Of a DNA stretch of 64,000 bases, positions 20,034-31,893 are shown in pieces (the stretch's first letter is position 1; the number at the start of each line of letters is the position of its first letter). The notes under the pieces are model-generated. The model ran no database searches and was not told the DNA's origin. It saw nothing but the letters and a program-made list of their open reading frames with translations. This DNA comes from Oceanicoccus sp. KOV_DT_Chl (GTDB lineage: Bacteria; Pseudomonadota; Gammaproteobacteria; Pseudomonadales; Dasaniaceae). The stretch lies in the NCBI RefSeq assembly GCF_900120175.1, contig NZ_FQLF01000005.1:622501-686500 (forward strand), read 5' to 3'. Made by a program: the position numbers and the translations under genes.

Positions 20034-21191
20034 TTAATCCGCCTGTCTACGTAAAAAGGCAGGAATATCCAAATATTCCATATCCTTGTCCTCTTTAGGT
20101 ACAGCCGCTTCGCGACCCATCGCTACCTGAGGGTTATTACGCATGACAGTTGGACGATCCAACGTTCGGTAATCAGGGTTAACTGTATCAGCTAGTTTAT
20201 TTTCAACCACTTTTAATGGCGCTTCGCTGAGCTGATCGCTACCCAAACCAGTGGCGACCACAGTAACCCGTATTTCATCTGACATCTCTGGGTCAATAAC
20301 AGTTCCCACCACAACGGTGGCATTATCTGAAGCAAATTCTTCGATAGTGTCACCCACCTCGGAAAACTCACCCAAAGACAGGTCCAAACCAGCGGTAATA
20401 TTGACCAAAATACCGCGCGCGCCCTGCAAGTTAATGTCATCCAGTAACGGGCTGCGAATAGCGGCTTCAGCAGCTTCGCGAGCTCGATTTTCACCTCGCG
20501 CGCAACCTGTTCCCATCATCGCCATGCCCATTTCAGACATAACCGTGCGCACATCTGCAAAATCCACATTGATCATCCCCGGGCGGATAATCAAATCGGC
20601 AATACCCTGAACCGCACCTAGCAACACATCGTTAGCGGTTTTAAATGCCTCTAACAAGCTGGCACTTTTTCCTAACACATCCAGTAAGCGGTCATTGGGA
20701 ATAGTGATTAAAGAATCAACATTCTGCTGCAATTCTTTCATCCCGTATTCAGCAATTTGCAATCGCTTTTTACCTTCGAAACCAAATGGCCGGGTAACTA
20801 CAGCGACAGTTAATATACCCATATCTCTGGCAACTTCGGCCACCACTGGTGCAGCCCCCGTGCCAGTACCACCGCCCATACCGGCGGTGATAAAGACCAT
20901 ATCAGCACCTTGCAGTGCTTCGGCAATACGATCCCGGTCTTCTAGAGCAGCCTGACGACCTACTTCCGGATTGGCACCAGCCCCCAAACCTTTAGTAATA
21001 TTTCCGCCTAACTGCAATACGGTGGTGTTATCAATATTGGTCAAGGCTTGCGCGTCGGTATTGGCACAGATGAAATCTACACCTTCTACGTTATTCGCTA
21101 TCATGTGCTTAACGGCATTACCGCCACCGCCTCCCACACCTACAACCTTTATGACCGCGCTCTGTGGTACGTTATCAACTAGCTCAAACAT
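20034..21191 (-). CDS. ftsZ: Cell division GTPase FtsZ
   Basis: Tubulin homologue forming the cytokinetic ring. 385 residues. The GTP-binding loops are clear: VVGVGGGGGNAVKHM near the start and the tubulin signature GGMGGGTGTGAAPV around residues 103-116. The synergy loop with NVDFADVRTVM follows. The C-terminal conserved peptide EYLDIPAFLRRQ, which binds FtsA and ZipA, is intact. GGGAG precedes the ATG. Lies 82 bases after ftsA in the dcw operon. Confidence 0.98.
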   Translation of the reverse strand: MFELVDNVPQSAVIKVVGVGGGGGNAVKHMIANNVEGVDFICANTDAQALTNIDNTTVLQLGGNITKGLGAGANPEVGRQAALEDRDRIAEALQGADMVFITAGMGGGTGTGAAPVVAEVARDMGILTVAVVTRPFGFEGKKRLQIAEYGMKELQQNVDSLITIPNDRLLDVLGKSASLLEAFKTANDVLLGAVQGIADLIIRPGMINVDFADVRTVMSEMGMAMMGTGCARGENRAREAAEAAIRSPLLDDINLQGARGILVNITAGLDLSLGEFSEVGDTIEEFASDNATVVVGTVIDPEMSDEIRVTVVATGLGSDQLSEAPLKVVENKLADTVNPDYRTLDRPTVMRNNPQVAMGREAAVPKEDKDMEYLDIPAFLRRQAD

Positions 21192-21273
21192 GGTTTTTCT
21201 CCCTTGGTTTTTTATTTCTGTCGCCGACGAATCGGTTTCAGAGATCTTGCAATTAAAAGTTTAAATAACAGTA

Positions 21274-22512
21274 TTAAAAATTACTTTTGACCCATTCTTT
21301 GGCCTTACTAAAAATACTTTCCGACGAAACCTGTGGCCGCGAACCACCTACACGACCTTCCGTTTGTTGCTTCAAGCCGTATTGCAACAAACCAACACCC
21401 GTGGAATAAATAGGATTGCGAACGATATCAGCAAGACCTTCTACATTCTGTGGCGCACCTATTCGTACCGGGGTATGAAAAATCTCTTCAGCCAATTCAA
21501 CGACTCCTTCCATTTTAGAAGTACCACCGGTTAGCACGATGCCAGCAGCAATCATGTCTTCATAACCACTGCGTCTCAGCTCGGCTTGTACCAGCGTAAA
21601 TAATTCGTCATAACGCGGCTCAACTACTTCGGCTAAAGCTTGACGCGACAAATCACGCGGCGGACGATCGCCAACACTGGGAACTTTGATCGTTTCATCG
21701 GCCCCGGCCAACTGCGTTAATGCACAAGCATATTTAATTTTTATTTCATCGGCGTTTTGCGTCGGTGTTCGTAGCGCCATCGCAATATCGTTAGTTACCT
21801 GATCACCGGCAATTGGAATTACACCGGTATGACGAATGGCTCCCTCGGTAAAAATTGCAATATCGGTAGTACCACCACCAATATCTACCAGGCAAACACC
21901 TAATTCACGCTCGTCTTCAGTTAACACGGCATAACTTGATGCCAGCTGCTCTAAAATAATATCTTCTACTTCCAGGCCACAACGCCGAATACATTTTTCA
22001 ATATTTTGAGCCGCATTTACTGCACAAGTAACCAAGTGAACCTTGGCCTCCAGACGCACACCCGACATACCTAACGGTTCTTTTATACCTTCCTGAGTAT
22101 CGATGACATATTCCTGCGGCAGAATATGCAGAATTTTTTGATCAGCCGGAATCGCCACTGCCTGCGCCGCGTCAATCACTCGCTCCAAATCCAGTGCGTA
22201 CACTTCCCGATCACGAATCGCGACAATACCGTGTGAATTTAAACTGCGGATATGACTGCCGGCAATACCGGCATAAACCGAATGAATTTGGCATCCTGCC
22301 ATCAACTCCGCCTCTTCAATAGCACGCTGAATGGACTGCACTGTGGATTCAATATTAACCACCACGCCTTTCTTTAAACCGCGTGAAGGGTGCGAGCCAA
22401 TACCCACAATTTCCAAGCCGCCCTCTTCCGTAATCGAACCAACAATGGCTACGACTTTAGACGTTCCTATATCTAGACCGACAATCATTTTATTGTCTGT
22501 TCCGGTGCCCAT
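21274..22512 (-). CDS. ftsA: Cell division protein FtsA
   Basis: Actin-like membrane tether for FtsZ. 412 residues. Visible are the phosphate-1 motif IVGLDIGTSKVVAIVG, the FtsA-specific 1C domain (SIQRAIEEAELMAGCQIHSVYAG), the phosphate-2 motif LVDIGGGTTDIAIF, the adenosine motif IVLTGGTSKMEGV, and a C-terminal amphipathic helix (SIFSKAKEWVKSNF) that binds the membrane. GGGAG lies before the ATG. Sits between ftsQ and ftsZ. Confidence 0.98.
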   Translation of the reverse strand: MGTGTDNKMIVGLDIGTSKVVAIVGSITEEGGLEIVGIGSHPSRGLKKGVVVNIESTVQSIQRAIEEAELMAGCQIHSVYAGIAGSHIRSLNSHGIVAIRDREVYALDLERVIDAAQAVAIPADQKILHILPQEYVIDTQEGIKEPLGMSGVRLEAKVHLVTCAVNAAQNIEKCIRRCGLEVEDIILEQLASSYAVLTEDERELGVCLVDIGGGTTDIAIFTEGAIRHTGVIPIAGDQVTNDIAMALRTPTQNADEIKIKYACALTQLAGADETIKVPSVGDRPPRDLSRQALAEVVEPRYDELFTLVQAELRRSGYEDMIAAGIVLTGGTSKMEGVVELAEEIFHTPVRIGAPQNVEGLADIVRNPIYSTGVGLLQYGLKQQTEGRVGGSRPQVSSESIFSKAKEWVKSNF

Positions 22513-22558
22513 TAGACAGCACTCCCCATTATTAAAGTCATTGCTAAAATTTTAATCA

Positions 22559-23337
22559 TTATGATTTCTCACTGCGCCAGCCCACTGCAAAACCATTGCT
22601 ATAACGCATATCAATCGTTTTAATCTGAGCGAAATCTGCGGATAAACCCTGTGCATAGGTTGCCAATAATCTGCGCATTTTTTCCATTACTTCACTATCA
22701 CCTAGCTCAACCTCTATCCCATTAGTCAGCACCAGCGACCAATTACCGCTTTCCGTTAAAGCTAACTTTTTAAGTTCCAAACGCTGGGAAGCTAAACCCT
22801 TGCTTAACTCCGAAAGTGATTCATCACTTGCTGCTCACTGTCTTTAGGCCCCAACAATTCTGGCAAACCACTGCCATTGGCAGCCCGCTTATCCGGCGAA
22901 AAAACCTCTCCACGATGATTTAGATAAGCGTGATCCCCCCAATGAGCGATCGCTTTTTGTTCTATCACAGTAATCGCTATCTCGTCAGGCCAGTGCCGCT
23001 CTACCATCACATCAAAAACCCAGGGCTGCTGGTTAAGCTGCAGACGAATACCATCTAAATCCAATAACAAAAAACCACTACCTAAAAATACTTCAACTGC
23101 CGCCACTAATTGTTGCCGCTCGACATTAACGAAGTCGCCATTAATCACCACTCGGCTTACCGGTTGATCCAACTTGCCAGCAACTACCTGTACAACGACA
23201 ACAGACAACGCAATCACTACCGACAGCCACAGCACAGGTAAAAACTGCCTGCCATTGAAGGTGCGTGACGGTTTTGACTGCTTGCTGCTGGCCCCGCGCA
23301 CTTTTGTTTTCTTGCTGTTAAACCGTAGCTGCATCAT
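22559..23337 (-). CDS. ftsQ: Cell division protein FtsQ, apparent frameshift
   Basis: Bitopic divisome protein linking early and late division proteins. About 259 residues after correction. It has a basic cytoplasmic start, one transmembrane helix (about 33-53, LPVLWLSVVIALSVVVVQVV), a POTRA domain (SRVVINGDFVNVERQQLV) and a beta domain. The frame breaks near residue 174: the AAA at 22813-22815 on plus should be AAAA. That gives MNHFSELSKGLASQRLELKK, continuous with the C-terminal part ending FAVGWRSEKS. Without the correction the protein would lack its last 80 residues, which recruit FtsB/FtsL. The start codon abuts the ddl stop. Confidence 0.92.
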
Positions 23338-24294
23338 TTAATTTTTAGCTTCCGCAATACTCAGCTGTAAAATTTTCAGTACTAAATCGGCAAAACTCAA
23401 TCCGGCCGCTTTTGCTGCCATCGGCACCAAACTATGGCTGGTCATACCTGGAACAGTATTTACTTCCAGTAAATAAAATTGTCCCTGTTCATTCTGCATC
23501 ACATCGACGCGACCCCAGCCTTTGCAACCAACGCTATCGAATGCCGCCAAAGCCAACTGTTGCAACTCCTGTTCTTTTTCTGCTGATAAACCACAAGGAC
23601 AGATATAACGGGTATCCTCAGCAATATATTTTGCATCGTAATTATAAAAGCCATGATCCGTTTCCAGTTTTATTGGCGGCAGTGGTTTATCACCCAATAT
23701 CGCAACGGTAAATTCCGCACCACTCACCCATTGCTCAGCCATCACCAAACTGCCATAGGGCTTGGCTTGTTGATAAGCTGCTGCTAACTGTTCAGCCGTG
23801 TTGGCCACCGCCATACCAATACTGGAACCTTCAGTCGCCGGTTTGATAATCACAGTACCCCACTGCTGAATAATACCCACCCAATCACTGTCTTCAGTTA
23901 ACTCAACAAACGACGGCGTCGATAAATTGATTTTTTCCCATATTTTTTTACAGTGAACTTTATCCATCGCCTTCGCCGAGGCAGCGACTCCACTACCGGT
24001 ATAACTTAAACCTATTTTTTCCAACTCAGCCTGAACATTACCGTTTTCACCATCGCCGCCGTGCAGAGCAATAAACGCATGTTTAAATTTGGCGACCCGT
24101 TCCAACCAGTCGTCATTTTTAGTATCAATTTTTTCTGCAGCAATATTTTTAGCTTTCAATGCCTGATAAACAGCCTCGCCACTTTGCAAGGAAATTTCAC
24201 GCTCCGCAGAATGCCCACCAAGTAACAAAGCCACCGGGCCTTGCAATTGTGATGCTAACAATTGCGCTACATCATTTATCATTTCATTACTCAT
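23338..24294 (-). CDS. ddl: D-alanine-D-alanine ligase
   Basis: ATP-grasp enzyme making the D-Ala-D-Ala dipeptide for MurF. About 318 residues. Motifs seen: [16 protein letters not shown] (N-terminal glycine loop), [24 protein letters not shown], and the metal-binding [20 protein letters not shown] at 24297 is possible, but ATG at 24294 has AGGG six bases upstream. Overlaps the end of murC by eight bases and abuts ftsQ. Confidence 0.96.
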   Translation of the reverse strand: MSNEMINDVAQLLASQLQGPVALLLGGHSAEREISLQSGEAVYQALKAKNIAAEKIDTKNDDWLERVAKFKHAFIALHGGDGENGNVQAELEKIGLSYTGSGVAASAKAMDKVHCKKIWEKINLSTPSFVELTEDSDWVGIIQQWGTVIIKPATEGSSIGMAVANTAEQLAAAYQQAKPYGSLVMAEQWVSGAEFTVAILGDKPLPPIKLETDHGFYNYDAKYIAEDTRYICPCGLSAEKEQELQQLALAAFDSVGCKGWGRVDVMQNEQGQFYLLEVNTVPGMTSHSLVPMAAKAAGLSFADLVLKILQLSIAEAKN

Positions 24295-25738
24295 CACAGG
24301 CCCTACCTAATTGACCTGCTGCCAATTGGCCAGCAATACCACCAACGTTACCCGCCCCCTGCGTTAACACCACATCACCTGGCTGTATCACGTTTTTCAA
24401 CACCGCTGCCACATCGGCAATATCTTCTACAAACACCGGGTCAACCTGACCACGGCTGCGGATACTGCCACTGAGACTGCGACCATCAGCTCCGGTAATC
24501 ACTTCTTCACCTGCCGAGTACACTTCCAATAACAACAAGCTATCTACCGTAGAAAGCACACGCACAAAGTCTTCATACAAATCTTTGGTACGGGTATAGC
24601 GGTGCGGTTGATAAATCATTACCAAGCGACGCTCTGGCCACGCCTGCCGCGCCGCGGAAATAGTCGCGGCCACCTCGGTAGGGTGATGACCATAATCGTC
24701 CACCAACAGCACCGATCCACCGTCATTATCAATTTCAAACTCACCGTATAGTTGGAAGCGGCGCCCAACACCCTGAAAGTTTTCCAAACCGCGCTGTATT
24801 GCCTGATCATCAATATTTTCATCAGTAGCCACTGCAATCGCTGCGGTCGCATTTAATACATTGTGATCACCCGGCATATTGATAGTGACATTGATAGGCG
24901 ACAAGCCGGCAGGGCGCGAAACCGTAAACGAGGTTTTAAGACTTTGCTTGCTGATATTGGAGATTGAAAAATCCGCATCCTCACTAAAGCCATAAGTCAA
25001 AATAGAGCGACCCACCGCGGGTAATAATTCGCGAACTACATCATCATCAATACACATCACTGCCATGCCATAAAACGGCAAATTATGTAAAAACTCGACA
25101 AAGGTTTTTTTCAGCTTATTGAAATCACCCTCGTAGGTAGCCATATGGTCTGCTTCAATATTGGTGATGACCGACACCATCGGTTGCAGATGTAAAAAAG
25201 AAGCGTCACTTTCATCCGCCTCAGCAATCAAATACCGGCTTTCACCCAAGCGCGCATTAGTGCCCGCACTATTCAGCAAGCCACCAATAACAAATGTCGG
25301 ATCCAATTCAGCTTCGGCAAAAATTGAGGCGATTAAACTCGTGGTCGTGGTCTTACCGTGAGTACCGGCAATCGCAATACCATGTCGATAGCGCATTAAT
25401 TCCGAGAGCATTTCAGCTCTGGGCACAATAGGAATACGAAACGCTCTAGCAGCATTAACTTCAGAGTTATCGTGCTTCACTGCTGAAGATGTCACCACTA
25501 CATCTACACCGGTAATATTGGTCTCAACATGACCGATAAAAATAATGGCCCCCATTGTTGCTAAACGCCGGGTAGTCGCAGACTCCTGAATGTCAGAACC
25601 TGAAATCTCGTAACCGGTATTCAATAACACTTCAGCAATACCGCACATACCAGCGCCGCCGATACCAACAAAATGAATACGCTTAATACGGCGCATTTCT
25701 GGCACTACAAAAGCGGAAACGCTAGTAGGCTTAACCAT
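24287..25738 (-). CDS. murC: UDP-N-acetylmuramate-L-alanine ligase MurC
   Basis: Adds the first residue, L-alanine, to UDP-MurNAc. 483 residues. The glycine-rich UDP loop [18 protein letters not shown], the ATP loop [12 protein letters not shown], the carbamylated-lysine region and [10 protein letters not shown] are all present. The start overlaps the murG stop by eight bases; the end overlaps ddl. In the dcw operon order murG-murC-ddl-ftsQ. Confidence 0.97.
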   Translation of the reverse strand: MVKPTSVSAFVVPEMRRIKRIHFVGIGGAGMCGIAEVLLNTGYEISGSDIQESATTRRLATMGAIIFIGHVETNITGVDVVVTSSAVKHDNSEVNAARAFRIPIVPRAEMLSELMRYRHGIAIAGTHGKTTTTSLIASIFAEAELDPTFVIGGLLNSAGTNARLGESRYLIAEADESDASFLHLQPMVSVITNIEADHMATYEGDFNKLKKTFVEFLHNLPFYGMAVMCIDDDVVRELLPAVGRSILTYGFSEDADFSISNISKQSLKTSFTVSRPAGLSPINVTINMPGDHNVLNATAAIAVATDENIDDQAIQRGLENFQGVGRRFQLYGEFEIDNDGGSVLLVDDYGHHPTEVAATISAARQAWPERRLVMIYQPHRYTRTKDLYEDFVRVLSTVDSLLLLEVYSAGEEVITGADGRSLSGSIRSRGQVDPVFVEDIADVAAVLKNVIQPGDVVLTQGAGNVGGIAGQLAAGQLGRACDE

Positions 25739-26819
25739 TCGCCACCTCCAAACAGGTGTTGGCTACCTGTTCTGCTGCGTCTGTTTTAGCTAATGCCCTA
25801 GCCGCTATTGCCATTGCCAATAATGGCGCTCTATTACTGCTCAAATCCTGTAACACTCCTGATAATGTAGGGGCATCCAATTGTGCTTGCGGCAACATTT
25901 TTCCGGCATCGTTTTCTACCAACCATTGCGCATTGCCGGTTTGGTGATCATCAATCGCATGTGGCAGCGGCACCAATAAAGAGCCCACTCCAGCGGCGGT
26001 TAATTCGGCAACGGTTAAAGCTCCGGCGCGACATAACACGACATCGGCCCATTGATAGGCAGCAGCCATATCGCTGATAAAGGCTTCTGCTTTTACGGTA
26101 ATTCCCACTTGCTGATAGGCCGCACGCACTTCATCAATGTGTGATTTACCGGTTTGGTGCCACACCTCTGGCTGACTGCTACCATCTATTAGCGCTAGCG
26201 CCGCTGGCAGTAAATCATTGATCGGTTTGGCACCAAGACTGCCGCCCAATACCAATAAGCGAATTTTTTCTGCTGAACCAATGCCGCGCTGCTCTGGCGC
26301 AGGCAGCTGTGCAATTTCTTTTCTCACCGGATTACCGACATGCAATGCCTTGCTACTTACCAGTGCTTTTGGATATGCCAGCAATACTTTGCTGGCAATT
26401 TTGGCCAATAGTTTATTGGTGGTCCCTGCCACTGAGTTTTGCTCATGAATAACCAAGGGCCGTCCGGTTAATACTGCAGCCAAGCCACCGGGACCGGAAG
26501 CAAAACCGCCCATACCCAACACGCACACAGGCTTTAATTGCGCCAAAACTTTTACCGATTGCCAAAGCGCACTCACCACTTGCAACAACCCCTTAATCAC
26601 ACTCAAGACACCCTTACCGCGCAAACCTGACACAGTAATAAAGTGGATAGGAATATTGGCCGCGGGCACTAACAGCGATTCTATGCCGCGTCGAGTCCCC
26701 AGCCATTCCACATGAATACCTTTTGCCTGCAAACATTCAGCCGCCGCCAGTGCAGGAAAAACATGACCACCGGTACCACCGGCCATTATTAATACCGAAG
26801 GCGCAATCGATTTATTCAT
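25731..26819 (-). CDS. murG: UDP-GlcNAc transferase MurG
   Basis: Peripheral inner-membrane GT28 transferase converting lipid I to lipid II. The frame is open for 40 more codons upstream, inside ftsW, but the ATG at 26819 is chosen because GGGGAGG lies five bases before it and family homology begins there. This gives 362 residues. Motifs: [44 protein letters not shown] and the C-terminal [11 protein letters not shown]. Start overlaps the ftsW stop by eight bases. Confidence 0.97.
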   Translation of the reverse strand: MNKSIAPSVLIMAGGTGGHVFPALAAAECLQAKGIHVEWLGTRRGIESLLVPAANIPIHFITVSGLRGKGVLSVIKGLLQVVSALWQSVKVLAQLKPVCVLGMGGFASGPGGLAAVLTGRPLVIHEQNSVAGTTNKLLAKIASKVLLAYPKALVSSKALHVGNPVRKEIAQLPAPEQRGIGSAEKIRLLVLGGSLGAKPINDLLPAALALIDGSSQPEVWHQTGKSHIDEVRAAYQQVGITVKAEAFISDMAAAYQWADVVLCRAGALTVAELTAAGVGSLLVPLPHAIDDHQTGNAQWLVENDAGKMLPQAQLDAPTLSGVLQDLSSNRAPLLAMAIAARALAKTDAAEQVANTCLEVANG

Positions 26820-28074
26820 CGCTACCTCCCCGGGTATCTGCAGCTGATTTTCTTGCTTTCTTGTTATTGGTACTACTAGCACCGTTGGCAACAAGCTCAA
26901 CATCCGCATGGATACGCAACACCATTGCGACCAATGCACAACACACCATTAAGCTACTACCGCCATAACTTAAAAATGGCAGGGTGAGGCCTTTAGTAGG
27001 AAGCAATCCGGTATTTACACCGATATTAATGAACACCTGGCCACTAATCATTAACGCAATGCCATAAGCGATATAACTGTTAAATAGCTGTCCCAACTGC
27101 TCCGCGCGGCGACCAATTTGCAAGATCCGCACGACCAACAAACCAAACAATGCAATCAGCACCGCAGCACCAACAAAGCCAAACTCCTCGGCATAAATCG
27201 CAAACACGAAATCAGTATGTGACTCCGGTAAATAAAATAATTTTTGAATGCTATTACCCAGTCCCACGCCAAACCACTCACCACGACCAAAGGCAATCAG
27301 TGATTGCGTCAATTGGTAACCAGAATCAAACTGATCCGCCCAGGGATCGGTAAATGCCGTTAGGCGCTTCATGCGATAGGGCTCACTAATGACCAAAATA
27401 ACCAGCGCCGCCATCGCTGCCATGATCACTAAACAAAATTGCCACAGACGTACACCCGCCAAAAAAATCATGCCGAAAGCGGTACCCAAGGTCACTACCG
27501 TGGCACCAAAATCGGGCTCCAACATAAGTAACAGTGTGACTAAAAATAAAACCGCCATCGGCTTAATAAAACCTTTCCACTCTTCCCGCACTTCATCTTG
27601 TCGACGAACTAAATACCCACTCAAATAAATAATGACGCAGACCTTGGCCAACTCAGAGCACTGCAGTGTTAACGGGCCCAAAGCCACCCAGCGCCGACTA
27701 CCATTCACCTCTCGACCTATACCCGGAATCAGCACCAGAATTAACAATGCAAAACCCACCAGCAACCAAAACCAACCACTGCTCTGCCAAAAGCTCATAG
27801 GAATGCGGTATGTCACTAATGCCGCAACCACACCCAAACTTAAATGAAACAAATAACGTTGCGCATGAAAAAATGGATTACCGTAACGCTCAGCTGCGAA
27901 CTCAATCGAAGCCGATGTCATCGCAATAAAACCGATAACGATCAAGGCCATTGCCGCGCCTAGCAGTAACGTATCTACATTGCCCCATCTGAATAGACCA
28001 CTGGGAATAATATTGTTCGGAATCGCCAATGGCATTGCCGACCGCTTACTATTATTAAGCATCACCGCACCCAT
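26812..28074 (-). CDS. ftsW: Septal peptidoglycan polymerase FtsW
   Basis: SEDS-family glycosyltransferase with about ten transmembrane helices that polymerises lipid II with FtsI. 420 residues. Family marks include NGSRRWVALGPLTLQCSELAK, the catalytic aspartate region EPDFGATVV, SYQ-like GYQLTQSLIAFGRGEWFGVGLG, PESHTDFVFA and LPFLSYGGSSL. The C-terminal tail is short and basic/acidic. Start overlaps the murD stop by one base. Confidence 0.97.
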   Translation of the reverse strand: MGAVMLNNSKRSAMPLAIPNNIIPSGLFRWGNVDTLLLGAAMALIVIGFIAMTSASIEFAAERYGNPFFHAQRYLFHLSLGVVAALVTYRIPMSFWQSSGWFWLLVGFALLILVLIPGIGREVNGSRRWVALGPLTLQCSELAKVCVIIYLSGYLVRRQDEVREEWKGFIKPMAVLFLVTLLLMLEPDFGATVVTLGTAFGMIFLAGVRLWQFCLVIMAAMAALVILVISEPYRMKRLTAFTDPWADQFDSGYQLTQSLIAFGRGEWFGVGLGNSIQKLFYLPESHTDFVFAIYAEEFGFVGAAVLIALFGLLVVRILQIGRRAEQLGQLFNSYIAYGIALMISGQVFINIGVNTGLLPTKGLTLPFLSYGGSSLMVCCALVAMVLRIHADVELVANGASSTNNKKARKSAADTRGGSDE

Positions 28075-29426
28075 TAGCTGTTCCCCGCTAACGCTAACAC
28101 TGACGCGGAAAATTGCTCGCCACGGTGCTGATAATCATTGAACATATCGAAGCTGGCACAAGCCGGAGAAAGTAATACCGCATCACCACCCTGCGCACAT
28201 TCACCAGCAGCAGTTACTGCTTGCGATAAACTGTCGACAGCAATAGCAGTAACACTACCCCCACATAATTCGATTAACTGCGGCGTTGCCTCGCCAATAA
28301 TAATTACTGCGCGGACAAACTGCTTTAACACGGGTAGCAGCGGTGAAAAATCTGCACCCTTAGCCACACCACCAGCAATCAATACAATTTTTTCAGCACT
28401 CGCCGCCAATCCCTGAATGGCGGCAATGGACGCACCGACATTGGTACCCTTTGAATCATTGTAATAACGCACCCCGTGCAACTCAGCGACGAACTGACAA
28501 CGATGCGGTAAACCGGTAAAAGTTTTTAGAGCCGCCAGCATCGGCGCCATCTCCAGCCCAGCAGCATGACCAAGCGCCAAGGCTGCCAGTGCATTTTCAA
28601 TATTGTGATGACCGACAATCAACAACTCTTGCACCGACATTAAGGGTTTCGATTGAAAAATCAGATAATCATCACCCTCAATAGTGGCGACGCCAAAATC
28701 ATCAGCGCTCGCATCCAAACCGAAACTAATCAGCTGTGCCTTACGATTTAATGGCGGCTGGGATAATTTGTCAGCACGATTTACCACCACTTTTTTCGCG
28801 CCAGCAAAAATTCGATGCTTTGCCTGTTGATAGGCCGCCAGACTTTCGTAGCGATCCATGTGATCCGCGCTGATATTTAATACAGTCGCTACTGCTGGAC
28901 TCAGGTCCGCGGTGCGCTCCAACTGAAAACTGGATAACTCCAGCACATACAGATCAGGCTCATCAGCCAGCAATAAATCCAATACTGGAACACCAATATT
29001 GCCACCCACCGCCACCTCTCTACCGGCCTGGCGTGCCATTTCACCCAATAGCGTAGTCACTGTTGATTTACCATTGGAGCCAGTAATCGCCACAATGGGC
29101 GCAACCGCCTCAGCAGCAAATAAATCAATATCACCACAAACCTGCACACCCTTAGCCACCGCCTCTGCGATAGCTGGCTCCTCTAACGCCACCCCCGGAT
29201 TGACCACCAAGCGCTCTGCATTAGCTAATAATGTCGGATTGAAATCACCCAGCGTCAACGATACATCAGGAAATTCAGCCTTAAATGCATCGAGACCTGG
29301 GGGTAATTGACGACTATCAACAACAGCAAAGGGTAGCTGCTTACGTGATAAATAACGTGCGCAGGACAGCCCGGTGAGCCCCAGACCCACTACAACTTGC
29401 TGATTAGTCGTTACGCTTACTTGCAC
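28074..29426 (-). CDS. murD: UDP-MurNAc-L-alanine-D-glutamate ligase MurD
   Basis: Adds D-glutamate to the UDP-MurNAc stem. 450 residues. Motifs: VVGLGLTGLSCARYL (UDP site), AITGSNGKSTVTTLL (ATP loop), LELSSFQLE, NISADHMDRY, and YNDSKGTNVGAS with the later LLSPACASFDMFNDYQHRG. Lies 18 bases after mraY and overlaps ftsW by one base. Confidence 0.97.
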   Translation of the reverse strand: MQVSVTTNQQVVVGLGLTGLSCARYLSRKQLPFAVVDSRQLPPGLDAFKAEFPDVSLTLGDFNPTLLANAERLVVNPGVALEEPAIAEAVAKGVQVCGDIDLFAAEAVAPIVAITGSNGKSTVTTLLGEMARQAGREVAVGGNIGVPVLDLLLADEPDLYVLELSSFQLERTADLSPAVATVLNISADHMDRYESLAAYQQAKHRIFAGAKKVVVNRADKLSQPPLNRKAQLISFGLDASADDFGVATIEGDDYLIFQSKPLMSVQELLIVGHHNIENALAALALGHAAGLEMAPMLAALKTFTGLPHRCQFVAELHGVRYYNDSKGTNVGASIAAIQGLAASAEKIVLIAGGVAKGADFSPLLPVLKQFVRAVIIIGEATPQLIELCGGSVTAIAVDSLSQAVTAAGECAQGGDAVLLSPACASFDMFNDYQHRGEQFSASVLALAGNS

Positions 29427-29444
29427 GTTTTTTTCCTTTATCTA

Positions 29445-30527
29445 CTAACGTAATTTCAATGTTGCTAAACCAAACAACACCAACATCACTGTAATAATCC
29501 AAAACCGCACAATCACCCGCGGCTCTGGCCAACCTTTTAATTCAAAATGATGATGAATGGGTGCCATCCGAAATATGCGCCTACCAGTCAGCTTGAAAGA
29601 AGCCACTTGCAAAATAACCGAGACAGTTTCTAAAACAAAAATTCCGCCCATGATAAAAAATACTATTTCATGGCGCACAATGACCGCCACCACACCGAGT
29701 GCTGCACCCAGTGCTAACGCACCTACGTCGCCCATAAAAATTTGCGCCGGGTAAGTGTTAAACCACAAAAACCCCAAACCGGCTCCAGCAAGTGCTCCAC
29801 AAAACACAACCAACTCACCGGTACCGGCAATGTAAGGAATAAACAAATAACTGGAAAAGGTGACGTTACCGACCAGGTAAGCAATGATGCCCAACGCAGA
29901 CCCCACCATCACTGTTGGCATAATGGCCAAGCCATCCAAACCATCGGTCAAGTTAACAGCGTTGCTGGAGCCTACAATCACGAAATAAGTCAGTACGATA
30001 TAAAACCACCCCAAATCCAAAGCAAAATCTTTTAGGAAAGGCAAAAATAATTGTGTTTCGGCCGGTGACGATGCCTGACTATATAAAAATATTGCCGCCC
30101 CCAAACCTGCAACTGATTGCCAGAAATATTTCCAGCGGGCAGGTAAACCTCGGGAATTTTTTTCAATTACTTTGCGATAATCATCAACCCAACCCACAGC
30201 ACCAAAAATAAAAGTAACAACAACTACCGTCCACACATACGGGCTGCGAAGGTCAGACCACAACAATGTACTTAATAAAATAGCGACTAAAATTAAAGCG
30301 CCACCCATGGTTGGCGTACCGGATTTACTTAAGTGCGACTCTGGCCCATCGTTACGAACTGATTGACCAATCTGATGATAATTAAGACGCCGGATCATAT
30401 AGGGGCCGCACATCAAGCTAATACCCAACGCAGTTAAAATCCCCAGAATCCCGCGCACGGTAAGATAATTAAAGACTTGAAAAGCACTGATGTATTGGGA
30501 CAAAAAGTCCGCTAGCAATAGCAACAT
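29445..30527 (-). CDS. mraY: Phospho-MurNAc-pentapeptide translocase MraY
   Basis: Polytopic enzyme that makes lipid I from UDP-MurNAc-pentapeptide and undecaprenyl phosphate. 360 residues, ten predicted helices. Signatures: the DDY motif [10 protein letters not shown], the catalytic [21 protein letters not shown] and the terminal [13 protein letters not shown]. Start overlaps the murF stop by one base. Confidence 0.98.
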   Translation of the reverse strand: MLLLLADFLSQYISAFQVFNYLTVRGILGILTALGISLMCGPYMIRRLNYHQIGQSVRNDGPESHLSKSGTPTMGGALILVAILLSTLLWSDLRSPYVWTVVVVTFIFGAVGWVDDYRKVIEKNSRGLPARWKYFWQSVAGLGAAIFLYSQASSPAETQLFLPFLKDFALDLGWFYIVLTYFVIVGSSNAVNLTDGLDGLAIMPTVMVGSALGIIAYLVGNVTFSSYLFIPYIAGTGELVVFCGALAGAGLGFLWFNTYPAQIFMGDVGALALGAALGVVAVIVRHEIVFFIMGGIFVLETVSVILQVASFKLTGRRIFRMAPIHHHFELKGWPEPRVIVRFWIITVMLVLFGLATLKLR

Positions 30528-31893
30528 TAGTGCTGCCCCCCATTATTTTTTATTAAGGCAGCTACCACTCTTTCCATCCGTGCACTGCGCGAACCTTTTA
30601 CTAAAATCGCTGAGGCGGTAGTGAATTGCTCAAGATCAGCTAGCAACCCCGCCATTTCCTGATACGCACAGCCGCCACCAAAAACACTGGTCATTAGCTT
30701 CCCGTACTCGCCTACTACCAGTAATTTTTCTATACCTTTAGCCCGAGCATAGGCCGCCACATCATGATGACCCTGTTCTGCCATAGCGCCCAACTCACCC
30801 ATCGTGCCCAGCACCAACCAACGCTCACCAGCAAAACCTGCCAAGACATCAATCGCCGCCTTCACTGAGTCAGGGTTGGCGTTGTAGCTGTCATCAATAA
30901 GCGTTTGTTTAGCTAGCGCAATAGTTTTCAACCGCCCTGCAACGGGTACCAACTGCTCCAGACCTGCCTTGACTTGCCCCAATGACGCACCCGCCACGAT
31001 GGCCGCGGCGGCGGCAGCCAAGGCATTGCTAATATTGTGCTCACCCAATAACGGCAACTGAATATTAATTTCATCCGCCGCGCCACCAATCTTGCTATGC
31101 AACCTGAATGTTGGGGCACCAGATGCCTGTATCTGTACCGCGGAACTATAGATATCCGCGTCTACTTTAGATTGACTAAAACGCACCACCGCGGCATCAC
31201 CGACTTGCTGTAACCACTGAGAATAAAATTGATCATCAAAATTTATAACGGCTGTACCTGTCGCCGACAAACAACTAAAAATTTCACCTTTAGTCTTTGC
31301 CACAGTTTCGAGAGACCCAAAGCCTTCAATATGTACCGGCATAGCATTAGTAAGAATGGAAATAGTCGGCTCGGCGAACTGGGTTAAGTATTGAATATCC
31401 CCCGCCTTACTTGCCCCATTTCAATCACTGCAAACTGGTGCTCCGGCGCTATTGCCAACAAAGTTTTGGGCACACCTACTTCATTATTCAAATTATCTTG
31501 TGTCGCCAACACCGGTGCTAACTGCTGCAAAATACTGGCTAACATTTCTTTGGTAGTGGTTTTACCGGCGCTACCAGTTAATGCAATTAAAGGCCCGGAA
31601 AATTTACGCCGATTTTCCCTGGCCAAAATACCGAAAGCGAGCCGTGCATCACTTACCTTCAGATGCGGAATTGAAATTTCAACTGACTCGTCTACGACCG
31701 CGGCTATCGCCCCAGCATTCGCCGCAGCATCAACAAACGCATTGCCATTAAAGTGCTCGCCGCTCAGTGCAACAAATAAATCACCAGCGACAATTAAGCG
31801 CGTATCGGTAGAAACCGAAGAAAATTCTGCTTCACCATACAATTCACCACCAGCAGCCAAGGCCAGCTCGGACAATTTGAGTGCAGACATCAT
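30527..31893 (-). CDS. murF: UDP-MurNAc-tripeptide-D-Ala-D-Ala ligase MurF, apparent frameshift
   Basis: Adds the D-Ala-D-Ala made by Ddl to the stem peptide. About 455 residues after correction (E. coli 452). N-terminal part: [21 protein letters not shown] and the ATP loop [16 protein letters not shown]-terminal part: [27 protein letters not shown] and VLGTMGELG. The frame breaks at 31414-31417: C run of four on plus should be five, restoring [20 protein letters not shown], the strictly conserved segment in place of a six-residue nonsense tail. Start overlaps the murE stop (ATGA). Essential gene, so an error in the sequence is likeliest. Confidence 0.96.

Noticed and set aside
25731-26939. 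Longer MurG with 40 extra N-terminal residues
   Set aside because: The extension lies within ftsW in another frame and lacks family homology; a strong GGAGG precedes the internal ATG at 26819.
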